NCBI RefSeq assembly: GCF_019578655.1
Contig: NC_063256.1
Span: 23,598,005 to 23,662,004, forward strand
From: Ricinus communis
Taxonomy: Eukaryota; Streptophyta; Magnoliopsida; Malpighiales; Euphorbiaceae
Reading direction: 5' to 3'
Length of the DNA stretch: 64,000 nt
Shown: piece by piece, positions 26,901 to 37,892 of the stretch
Layout of the letters: every line of letters begins with the position of its first letter
Position numbering within the stretch: position 1 is the first letter of the stretch
The notes under the pieces: generated by a model
Database searches by the model: none
The model's input: only the letters and a program-made list of their open reading frames with translations
What the model was told of the DNA's origin: nothing
Translations under genes and position numbers: made by a program

Positions 26901-29900
26901 TTATAATGCTTTTTCTGCATCATAATTACACAACTTTTATGGTGTTGTTATCTCATATTCATAAATATACACGTTTTACGGGGTTACTTTCTTATATTGA
27001 TAAATATACCAACTATACGGGGTCGTTTTCTCATATTAAATTATTAGCACTATTATAGGGTTATTTTTTAAAATTCATAAATATACACGTTTTACGGCGT
27101 TATTTTCTTATATTGACAAACATACCCCTTTTACGGGGTTGTTTTCTCGTATTATAAAATTAACCATTTAAGGGGTTGTTTTTCCATACTCACAAATATA
27201 CCAAAATGACGGGGTTATTTTCGCCGATTGATAAATATCCACATATTACGGGGTTGTTATCTCATATTAGGAAATTTACCCCTTCTACGGGCTATTTCTC
27301 TAGACCTCGCAATTACCCCACTTCACGGGTTGCTTTCCGGATTTATAATATACACGCTTACTTGAGGTTATTTTCTTATATTGATAAATATACCAACTTT
27401 ATGGGGCTGTTATCTCAAATTCATAAATATACACGTTTTACTGGGTTATTTACTTATATCGATAATTATACCCCTTTTACGGGTTGTTTTCTGAGATTAT
27501 AAAATTAACCCATTTTAAGGGGCTCTTTTCTCATACTCTCAAATACACCAAAATTACGGGGTTATTTTCTCCGATTGATAAATATATTCGTATTACGGGG
27601 TTGTTTTCTCATATTAAAGAACTTACCCGTTCTACGAGGCCATTTTCTCAATCCTCGCAATTACACTACTTTTACGGGATTGTTTTCACATATTTATAAA
27701 TATACACGTTTTACGGGGTTATTTTCTTATATTGATAAATATACCACTTTTACGTGGTCATTTTCTCATATTAAATTATTAGCACTGTTATAGGGTTGTT
27801 TTTTCAAACTCATGAATATACACGTTTTACGGCGTTATTCTTTTATATCGACAAATATACCCCTCTTACAGGATTGTTTTCTTATACTCTAAAATTAACC
27901 TATTTAACGGGTTGTTTTCCCATATTCACCAACATAATAAATTACGGGGTTATTTTCTCCGATTGATAAATTTCCCCGTATTACGGGATTTGTTTTCTCA
28001 GATTCATAAATATACACGTATTACGAGGTTAATTTTTTTATATTGATAAATATACCACTTTTACGGGATTATTTTCTCATATTATAAAATTAACCCATTT
28101 AAGGGGCTGTTTTCTCATACTCACAAATATACCAAAATTACATGGCTATTTTCTCCGATTGATAAATATACCCGTATTATGGGGTTGTTTTCTCATATTG
28201 AAGAATTTACGCCTTCTACGAGGCTGTTTTCTCAGACTCACAATTACACTACTTTTACGGGGTTGTTTTCTCATATTCATAAATATACACGCTTTACGGG
28301 ATTATTTTCTTAGGTTCATAAATATACACATTTTATGGAGTTATTTTCTTGTATTGATAAATATACCACTTTATGAGGTCATTTTCTCATATTAAATTAT
28401 TATCACTATTATGGGATTATTTTTTCAAATTCATGAATATACACGTTTTACGGGGTAATTTTTTTATATCGACAAATATACCCCTCTTACGGGGTTGTTT
28501 CTCATATTCTAAAATTAACCCATTTAGGGGGTTATTTTCCCACACTCACCAACATAATAAATTACGGGGTTATTTTATTCGATTGATAAATATCCCCGTA
28601 TTATTGGGTTATTTTTCCCGATTGATAAATATCCCCATATTATGGGGTTTGTTTTCTCATATTCATAAATATACATGTTTTATGGGGTTATTTTCTTATA
28701 TTGATAAATACACCACTTTTACTGGATTTTCTTCTTATATTATAAAATTAACCCATTTAAGGGATTGTTTTCTCATACTCACAAATATACCAAAATTACG
28801 AGGTTATTTTCTCCAATTGATGAATATCCCCGTATTACGGGGTTGTTCTCTCATATTAAAAATTTTACCACTTTAACGTGGTTGTTTTCTCAGATTCATA
28901 AATATACACATTTTACAGGGTTATTTTCTTATATTGATAAATATACCAACTATACGGGGTCGTTTTCTCATATTAAAGTATTAGCGTTATTATGGGGTTG
29001 TTTTCTCAAATTCATAAATATACACATTTTACGGGGTTATTTTCTTATATCGACAAATATACCCCTATTACGGGGTTGTTTTGTCCTATTATAAAGTTAG
29101 CCCATTTAAGGGGTTGTTTTCCCATACTCACAAATATACCAAAATTACAGGGTTATTTTCTCCGATTGATAAATATCCCCGCATTACGGGGTTGTTTTCT
29201 CATATTAAAAAATTACCCTTTCTACGAGGCTGTTTTCTCAGACTCCCAATTACACTACTTTTACGAGGTTGTTTTCTCAGATTCATAAATATACACGTTT
29301 TACGAGATTACTTTTTTATATTGATAAATATACCATTTTTACAAGGTCGTTTTCTCATATTAAATTATTAGCACTATTATGGAGTTATTTTTTCAAATTC
29401 ATAAATATACACATTTTACTTGGTTATTTTCTTATATCGACAAATATATCCCTTTTACGGTATTATTTTCTCATATTCTGAAATTAACCCATTTAAGGGA
29501 TTGTTTTCTCATACTCACAAATACACCAAAATTACAGGGTTATTTTCTCCGATTGATAAATATCCCCGTATTACGGGGTTGTTTTCTCATATTAATAAAT
29601 TTACCCCTTCTACGAAGCTGTTTTCTCAGACTCGCAATTACACTACTTTTACGGGGTTGTTTTCTCATATTCATAAATAAACACGTTTACGGGGTTATTT
29701 TCATATATTGATAAATATACCACTTTTACGCGGTCGATTTCTCAAATTATATTATTAGCACTACTATGGGGTTGTTTTGTCAAATTCATAAATTTACATG
29801 TTCTATGGGGTTATTTCCTTATATCGACAAATATACCCCTTTTACGGGGTTGTTTTCTCATACTCTAAAATTAACTCATTTAAGGTGTTGTTGTCCCATA

Positions 29901-30140
29901 CTCACCAACATACCAAAATTACAGGGTTATTTTCTCCGATTGATAATATCCCCGGATTACGGGGTTATTTTTCCCGATTGATAAAGATCCAAGTATTACG
30001 GGGTTGTTTTCTCATATTAAAAAATTTACCCCTTCTACGAGGCTGTTTTCTCAGATTCGCAATTACACTACTTCTACGAGATTGTTTTCTCATATTCATA
30101 AATATACACGTTTTATGGGGTTATCTTCTTATATTGATAA
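23964..30140 (+). repeat. Satellite array, plus polarity, right of the gap
   Basis: Same 39-bp subunits and HOR order as elsewhere, now in the forward direction. From about 27400 to 30140 it mirrors 12100 to 9401. From 23964 to about 27400 it has no clear counterpart left of the gap and lacks the CCTAATAATAG subfamily. Scrambled patches occur at 26862-26935 and 27285-27365. No gene is present. Confidence 0.95.
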
Positions 30141-30229
30141 TGTAATACTCGGAATTTTTCCTTTAATAAAGATAATGTTAATAATGATTAATAAATGAGT
30201 TTTTATTTAAATTAATTTTATTTTATTTA
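30141..30229 (+). repeat. 5' LTR stub
   Basis: TGTAATACTCGG and the following ~80 bp repeat the beginning of the 3' LTR at 30600, then break off at TTTTATTTAG. The next bases (GTTGGTGAGG) belong to the end of pol. The junction matches the one at ~9311 in the left arm. Confidence 0.88.
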
Positions 30230-30251
30230 GGTTGGTGAGGGGGCATGTAAG

Positions 30252-30530
30252 TTGGACTTGCCGCCAAATAATTCCTCGCTGGTCAATCCAGTATTTCGTA
30301 GGTTTGTGTTGAGGAAATGTATTTTCGATCCTTTGCTCGTGTTGGACCCTCAGTGTATGGAAGTAAATGAAGATTTGATTTCCGAGGAGCAGTAAGTCAA
30401 GATCGCGGATTCTCGGGTTCGCCAGTTTTGCTTAAGGTTTTTGTCGATGGGCCTTGTGGTTGAATTTATTTCTGTCGAGGAAAGTTCCCGAGAAGCCGAG
30501 TTCGAGATGAGAATTTCCTATTCTCTTTAG
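30252..30530 (+). pseudogene. Remnant of Ty3/gypsy pol C-terminus (integrase end and chromodomain-like tail)
   Basis: A 93-codon frame ends in TAG at 30528-30530 and carries one internal stop, TAA at 30393-30395. It reads LDLPPNNSSLVNPVF then LRKCIFDP, LVLDPQ and NEDLISEEQ. This is the integrase C-terminal segment of plant chromoviruses, whose usual form is LPP.LS.VHNVFHVSMLRKY..DPSHVL. After the stop the pattern VKIADSRVRQ...EESSREAEFEMR resembles the Tekay-type chromodomain tail (V.ILDRQVR.LR...EEATWE.EDEMR). The catalytic DDE core, RT and gag are absent because of the internal deletion. The polypurine tract follows 57 bp after the stop, as in intact elements, which confirms the reading. 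Identification as Del/Tekay lineage rests on this motif order and the long LTRs. Confidence 0.9.
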
Positions 30531-30587
30531 TTTCAGTCTTAGTGTGAACCCCTTTTTTCTTTTAAAATTCGAGGATGAATTTTTCTT

Positions 30588-30599
30588 AAGGGGGGAGAA
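30588..30599 (+). promoter_or_regulatory. Polypurine tract
   Basis: AAGGGGGGAGAA lies directly before the 3' LTR start (TGTAATACTC at 30600). It also sits just after a TTCGAGGATGAATTTTTCTT segment of the type that typically precedes the polypurine tract in plant Del/Tekay elements. Confidence 0.92.
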
Positions 30600-33584
30600 T
30601 GTAATACTCAAAATTTTTCCTTTAATAAAGATAATATTAATAATGATTAATAAATGAGTTTTTATTTAAATTAATTTTATTTTAATTTTATTTGGTTTAA
30701 TTGGAATGATTTAAATGCAATTTTGAATTTTAATGCTCGACAAATAAATGAGTTATTTTCTATATCCAATTAGTTTGATTTTTAAGAAATTAATTAAGTA
30801 AATTATTTGAAAAATAAATTATATTTTTGGTTATTCAAAATTTTCCCCCAAATGAATATATTTAGTTAAGTTCTATATTTGAGAGTTATGAAAGAAATTG
30901 TAAAGGATATTTTACAAAAGAATTATTGGGGAAAAGGGTATTTTAATTAGCTAATGGTATTAAATTTTAAATGAAAAATATTTAGCAAATTGATTAATTA
31001 AATTAATTGTATATTAGGAATAAATTGGAAATTTATTTTGGAAGAAGGATTAAAAGTATAATTTTATTAATATGGGGTTTTAACGAAAATTTGTATGTTT
31101 GGTATTTTTGTTATTAAATATGTCGGCAAGGGCTTTTTGGTAATTTTACAATTAAAAGCAAGGGTAAATATGTAATTGTGTGTTTTCAACAACTCTAATT
31201 TGGCCCAAATTAAATAGTTAGGGGCTTAATTGAAAAGCAAAAAAAAAGTTTAGGGGTTAATTGGAATTTTTACAGGGTGAAATTGATAGTAATTAAAAAA
31301 GTTGAGGGACCAAATGCTAAAAAAGAAAAGTTGAGGGACCTAATGTCGATATTGATCGAAGGAAAAGAAAAGAAGAAAAGGAGGAAGAAGGGGGATTTCG
31401 GGAAGGAAGCTTCCGTCGGATTCCATGGCGTACCGAGGATTTCACGGCCCGAGGCGCTATGAGCGGCTGGCAAATGGAGGCTAGCGAGCTCGGTGGAGGA
31501 GGCGATAGCAGCTCCGGTGGTGTCAGGTGGCAGCGAGTATGCGGAAGGAGGCTGCAGCTTCTTGCCATCGTTGTGGTCGTCTCCGACATCCATTTTTGGT
31601 GGTTCTTGTCTCAAAATGACCAACAACTGGCGAGCTTTCTTCCTTGCCGACAATCTCCCCTTGAGGTTGCCAGAATTAGAAGATCTGGCAAAGTGAAAAT
31701 TTAGGGGCAGTCGGCATTTTCCAGTGAGCTCCGGCGTGCTATGGATGATCGGAGGACGTATCCGGACTCTCTTCAGCTCAAGCTTCGCAATGCCACCTGC
31801 TTGCGGCTATCGACTGGTTGTAAATTGACGGCCGAGATCGTCTCGTAAACTTCCATGATCGTGGGTTTGATCGAAAATCGAAAGTGGGGATCATCATCAG
31901 TGCATCGTTTCGAGTCCGTTGGTGTGTTCAGATTGTCGATTGGACTCCAGTGGCTAGAGGCGAGTCGACCTAGCAATCCAGTGTGTCGGTAATTTTCTCT
32001 GGCCCGTACATTTTGGAATTCTCTGGTTTATTATATGCTTATTGATTTGTGTTGAGTATTAGATAATATTTGTGTGTTAAAATAATTGGTTGTCGGACTG
32101 CCTGCTATAGTCGTGATTTGTGTTGTGTGGGGAAGTTGGGAAAAATAGTGAAGTCTTGGGTACCGGACTCCCGTTGTATTAAATTATTGATTATTCATAA
32201 GTCTCAGTTCAATCTGGCTTTACGGGATAAACGTCCGTGTTCTAGGGGAGGTTCTGCCGAATTTTCGGTAGAATTTACCCAAGTCGAGATTCTTAGACAG
32301 TCGGTCCTAGGGATCTAGACTTAGGGTTAATTGTCAATTATTTCAGTGTTATTGATAAATTATTTTTTCGTGATTAGATAAATCCATCAGTTCGACTCGC
32401 TCCACCCGAGGCATAGGAGCAGAGTTAGGAGGTCGTCAAAGTAGTGAGTTAAAGTCATATATCGGTTATGCACGTGTCATGCATAATTTTTGAATAGCTA
32501 CTGTGATTATTTGATTGCAAGTTTAAATTATTCATTTAATTATTATTCATGTGTATCATGATTTTTGATTACTATTCATATATATATCAATTCCTTTATC
32601 ATTGATTTTATTATTGCATGATGATACCGGATGGGACGACAGTAGAACATATTAGTTTGATGAGTGTACCGGTGTAAATCCGATAGTGATAGAAAAAGGG
32701 TAAATGGATAAATTTAAAAAGGAAATTTTAGGACTTGTCCTGGTCGAGCATCGCTCTCTAGGCTTAGTAGATTGTGTTTGCCGGAGTAAAGGTCTCTGGT
32801 TGAGCATTGCTCTCTAGGCGCTGGCTTATTTGGAAACCTAAGTGACCAGACTGGAGATAAGGTCCTTGGTCGAGCTTCGCTCTCTAGGTGCCAGTCTCAT
32901 TGGAGTAAGAGAGCCGAAGGACTGAAGCTGATAATGAACATTAAGTGACCAGATTGGAGTTAAGGACCCTAGTCGAGCTTTGCTCTCTGGGCGCTAGTTC
33001 TGTTGGAATGAGATTAGTCAAGATGTTAGTGTTGGGATTAGGGTTCTACTGAAGTACTCCGTCCCGTAGTGTGTAAAAATTATTTTATTTAAGCATGGCA
33101 TGACACGTGTGTTTTTACATGACTTAATGTTTATTTCAAATTAAATAAATATATTATTGAAGTATATGCAACTATTTTTAGATATATGATTTTAACTCAC
33201 TCTCTAGACTGACAGTCTCAATTTTACCGTTTCTCATATTTGAGTTTGTTAGACTTCCCGAGGCTCTTATCAAGCAACCCGACTCCTTCATCATCGGGTG
33301 ACGTGTTTGATTCAGTTTTTCTGACTTGTAAAAAATTTAGATTCTGCGCAGTAGAAATAGTAAATATATCAGCTGTAAACTTTCTGTAGTTTCGGGTCTC
33401 GCCTAATCCTTTTGGCAGACCGAATTAAATATGTAAAATTTAACAGTAAGATTAATTGTGGCATCAGTAAAATGAGATGAGATTTAATTGAGTTTGTGAG
33501 TGTCAGCCTTACTACGGGATTCGGTGGCCTTACACCTACCCATTCCCTAGTGTCGATCACGGGCCCACATATGGGGTCGTGACA
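30600..33584 (+). repeat. 3' LTR of the deleted Tekay element (2985 bp)
   Basis: Complete LTR, TGTAATACTC...GGTCGTGACA. The AT-rich first ~650 bp is followed by a polypurine zone with repeated AGTTGAGGGACC-type phrases (~31240-31400). Next come a GC-richer block (~31400-32000), a hairpin-module tract (32738-32999) and a conserved 3' end. Short open frames at 31270-31704 and 31773-32318 overlap on both strands, match no known domain and are not conserved in the related LTRs. Confidence 0.92.
32738..32999 (+). repeat. LTR hairpin-module tract, 4 modules
   Basis: Four modules of the form GGTCGAGCATCGCTCTCTAGG, each with a GAGC-NNN-GCTC palindrome (centres ATC, ATT, TTC, TTT), separated by TGACCAGACTGGAG-type spacers. 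This is the mirror of 6633-6892. Confidence 0.75.
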
Positions 33585-34895
33585 GATAAATATAGCACAT
33601 TTACGGAATCGTTTTCTAAAATTAAATTATTATCACTATTATGCCGTTGTTTTCTCAAATTCATAAATTTACAAGATTTATAGGGTTATTTTCTTATATC
33701 GACAAATATACCCCTTTTACGGGGTTATTTTCTCATATTATAAAATTAACCCATTTAAGGAGTTGTTTTCTCAAACTCACAAATATACCAAAATTACGAG
33801 GTTATTTTCTCCCATTGATAAATATCCCTGTATTACAGGGTTGTTTTCTCATATTAATAAATTTACCCCTTCTACGAGCCTGTTTTCTAAGACTCGCAAT
33901 TACACTACTTTTACGGTGTTGTTTTCTCAGATTCATAAATATAACGTTTTACCGGGTTATTTTCTTATATTAATAAATATACCAACTATACGGGGTCGTT
34001 TTCTCATATTAAAGTATTAGCACTATTATGATGTTGTTTTTTCAAATTCATAAATATACACGTTTTACGGGGTTATTTTCTTATATCGACAAATATACCC
34101 ATATTACGAGATTATTTTCTCATATTATAAAATTAACCAATTTAAGGAGTTGTTTTCCCATACTCACAAATATACCAAAATGACAGAGTTGTTTTCTCCG
34201 ATTGATAAATATCCCCGTATTACAGGGTTATTTTCTCATATTAAAAAATTTGCCCCTACTACGAGGCTGTTTTCTCAGACTCGTAATTACACTACTTTTA
34301 CAGTGTTGTTTTCTTAGTTTCATAAATATGCACGTTTTACGGGATTATATTCTTATATTGATAAATGTACCACGTTTACCGGGTCGTTTTCTCATATTAA
34401 ATTATTAGCAATATTATGGTGTTGTTCTCTCAAATTCATAAATATACATGTTTTACGGGGTCATTTACTTATATCGATGAATATACCCCTTTTACGGGTT
34501 TGTTTTCTCATATTAAAAAATTAACCCATTTAACAGGCTATTTTCTCATACTCAAAAAATTCTAAAATTACAGGGTTATTTTCTATGATCAATAAATATA
34601 CCCGTATTACGAGGTTGTTTTCTGATATTAAAGAACTTACCCTTCTACAAAGCTGTTTTTTCAGACTAGCAATTGCATTACTTTTACGAGGTTATTTTCT
34701 TATATTAATAAATATACACGTTTTTACGTTGTCATTTTCTCATATTAAATTATTAGCACTATTATGGGGTTGTTCTTTTAAATTAATGAATATACACGTT
34801 TTACGGGGTTATTTTCTTATATCGACAAATACCTCCCTTTTTTAGGGGTTATTTTCTCATACTCTAAAATTAATCCATTTAAGGGATGTTTTCCC
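33585..34895 (+). repeat. Satellite array segment between two Tekay insertions
   Basis: About three and a half HOR units in plus polarity. It mirrors the part of the left array next to 6052 (for example 33763-34020 with 5617-5874). It ends in TTCCC, the first copy of the target duplication of the next solo LTR. Confidence 0.95.
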
Positions 34896-37892
34896 TGTAA
34901 CACCCGGAATTTTTATATATTTAATAATGAGTTTTTATTTAAGTTAATTTTAGCTTCATTATTATTGGATTTAATTTGAAATGATTTAATGAAAAATTTA
35001 ATATTAATCAAATAAATGAGTTATTTTCTATACCCAATTAGTTTGAAATTTTAAGAAATTATTCAAGTAAATTATTTGAGAAATGATTATATTTTGGTTA
35101 TTCAAAATTTTTCCAAATGCATATTTATATAAGTAAAATTATATATTGAAAATTTTTGGAAGAAATTATAAAGGATGTTTTTATGAAAGAATTTTGGGAA
35201 AATTGGTATTATAATTGATTAGTAGTATTAAATTTTGAGTTGGAAATTGATTATTTAATTTAATTGTGTATAGGATTTAATTGGAGGATTATTTTGGAAT
35301 AAGGATTAAAAGTATAATTTTATTTTTGTGAGGGTTTAATGAAAATTTGTGAGTTTGGTATTTCGTAAATAAATATATTAAGTCGTGGGGGTATTTTGTA
35401 ATTGTGTATTTTCAATAATTCGGATTTGACCCATATTAAATAGTTAGGGGCTTAATTGAAAGGCTAAAAAGAAGTTTGGGGGTTAAATTGGAATTCTGCA
35501 GGATGAAATTGTAAGTAATTAAGAAAGTTGAGGGACCAAATTGTAATAAGGAAAAGTTCAGGGGTCAAATGTCGATATTGAAGGGAAAGAAATCGGGGAA
35601 GAAGAGAGAGAGAGAAAAGAGGCATCAAGGCGAGGTGGAGGGAGTCTTTGGTGTCGGTACCGATTGGCGGCTCGACCGTAATGATAAAGTCACGCTGGCT
35701 GGCATCATCAAGGCTTTGAGCGCAAGAAGAGGCAAATAATGCAACAAGAAATGAGGCCACAGAATCGCAGAGAAAGAGCGCCGGATTCCGTGGCGTGGTC
35801 TCGCCGCTTCCGGCGTTGTGGCGGTAGAGCGGCCAGCCCGTGGCAACGGTCTCTCCCGCTGAGGGCTCTTCTCGCGCAGCGGGCGGACGCCTGTGGTGGG
35901 CCGGAGACTAAGATCCAGGTGGAGAGAAAATGGTGGCAGCCCGGTGTTTTTGGGTTTTTCCGGCGAGATCCCATGAGGATGGACGATCGGAGGATCGATC
36001 CCGACTCTCCTCGCCTCGTTTTCAGAATGGCACCTTAAGCCAGTGGCGATCGGGTTCGCTTGTAAATTGATTACCGTGATCGTCCGTGAATTTCTCCGGA
36101 TGATCGGGGTCGATCGAAATCGGAAGTGGGAATTGTTTCATTGTCGCAAGCATGTAGTCCGATGAGGTGTCCCGCGATCACGATCGACTGAGAGGGCGAT
36201 CCGGCCAGGCCTAAGCGATCGAAATGCCTTTTAATTTATCTTTGGCCCGTTAATTTTGGAATTCTTGGTTTAATTATGTCTATTGGATTATATTGAGTAT
36301 GTGATGATATTGTGAGTCAAAAATAATTGTCTGTTAGTTGCCTGCCTTGTGTTTTGTGCTGTGTGGCGGAGTCGGGAAATAGTGAAGTTTGGGGACCCGA
36401 CTCCCGTTGTTTTAATTGTTGGATATTTGGAGTGTTTTTCTGGCAGGTCCTGGACCCGTTTTTACGGGGTGTAATATTCGTGTTGTAGGGGAGGTTCTGC
36501 CGAATTTTCGGTAGTTCTTGAGTCGAGATTCTTAGACAGTCAATCCTAGGAGTCTAGACCTAGGGTCTATTGTAATTGTTCCATCGTTTTGATAAATTAT
36601 TTTCCGTGACTAGATGATCTGTCTGTTCGGCTCACTCCAACCGAGGCACCGGAGCAGAGCTAGGAGGTCGTCCAATTCTGTGAGTTAAAGTCATTTAATC
36701 ATTGCACTATTGCTAAATCTGATTTAATATGCTATTTTGAAAGTTTATGCATAATATGGTTATTAGTATCGCAACGTAAATAATTTCAACTGGACTATTA
36801 ATTATTGAAAATAATATAAATATTATTATTAGTAAGCTATAATAATATGATATTATTATTCACGTAAACCACGAATTACGCGCGTAGCCTTATCCTAAAT
36901 TTTTAATCTTTATTTCAGATATGTTGAATGATTTCATTAGACAATGATATTTATTAAACGTGATGATTGCGTTTTGGGAAATGTGGTCAGAGAACATGCC
37001 ACCTAGTGGGTTGCATCAGGATCACAGGCGCACCCAGAATGATCAAAGATGTAATAAGGTTATTATGGATTTGTTTGCCCTGATCGAGCATTGCTCTCTG
37101 GGCTGAGTTCAGTTGATTGCCGAAGTTAAGGTCCCTGATCGAGCGATGCTCTCTGGGCGCCGGCTTATTTGGAATTCAAGTGTTCGTGCTTGAGGTAAGG
37201 GACCGATCGAGCTTGCTCTTTGGGCTGCCTTATTGGATTAAGAGAGCCAAAATGGTCATTTAGAATTTGGGGTTAGGGTTCTACTGAGCCACTCGTCCCG
37301 TAAAAGTAAAAATATATTTTTATTTATTTATTTATTAATTTATTATGGTAATGATTATAATATGGATTGTATTTACATGCATGGTTGATATTTTGATTCG
37401 AATGATTAATATTTTATGTGAAGGAAATAGTAGGGTATGATTATAGTATGGTTTGATATACTGATTTGAATAATCCATGTTTTTTTTGAGAAGAAGCAAT
37501 AGTCTCTAGATTATTTGATTTTAACTCACTCTCGAGACTGACAGTCTCATTTTTATTGTTTTCCATATTCGTGACTGTTAGTTCTCCCGCGACTCTTATT
37601 CAGTAACCCGACTCCTTCATCATCGGGTGATGTATTTGATTTGGTATGTAAATTGGTAAATCTTAGATTCTCCGCAGTAGTAATAGTAGATGTATCAGTT
37701 GTAAATTTTCTGAGTTTCAGGTCTCGCCTAGTTTTTCTGGCAGACCGAAGTATTTATGTAGAATGTAGCTATTAAGATAATTTGTGGTTTTAATAATATT
37801 AATTTGAGATGAGATTTGTTTAAGTCGTTGAGTGTCGCTTCTACTTGGGTTTCATGGCCTTACGCCCAATTATTCCTAGTGGGGTCGTGACA
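34896..37892 (+). mobile_element. Solo LTR, Del/Tekay family, right arm only
   Basis: A single LTR of 2997 bp, TGTAACACCC...GGTCGTGACA, flanked by TTCCC on both sides (34891-34895 and 37893-37897). The target duplication shows that a full element inserted here and later collapsed by recombination between its two LTRs. The sequence is clearly related to the other Tekay LTRs but more distant from them than the arms are from each other. The left arm has the uninterrupted site at 4814-4818. Short open frames near 35464-36038 on both strands lie in the GC-rich LTR centre and show no domain. Confidence 0.94.
37080..37232 (+). repeat. LTR hairpin-module tract, 3 modules
   Basis: Three modules with GATCGAGC...GCTCTCTGGGC cores near 37084, 37136 and 37203. 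This is the smallest copy number seen in the family here; 42342-45507 has six. Confidence 0.7.

Larger units (their letters stand above)
30141..33584 (+). mobile_element. Internally deleted Del/Tekay Ty3/gypsy element, right-arm copy
   Basis: The element runs from TGTAATACTC to GGTCGTGACA and is flanked by GATAA (30136-30140 and 33585-33589). In order it has a ~90-bp 5' LTR stub (30141-30229), pol C-terminal remnant, polypurine tract and full 3' LTR. It is the reverse-complement partner of 6053-9400, with the complementary target duplication, deletion point and premature stop. I counted about a dozen substitutions and no indels over the ~370 bp of internal remnant, roughly 97% identity between arms. 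It encodes nothing functional. Confidence 0.94.
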
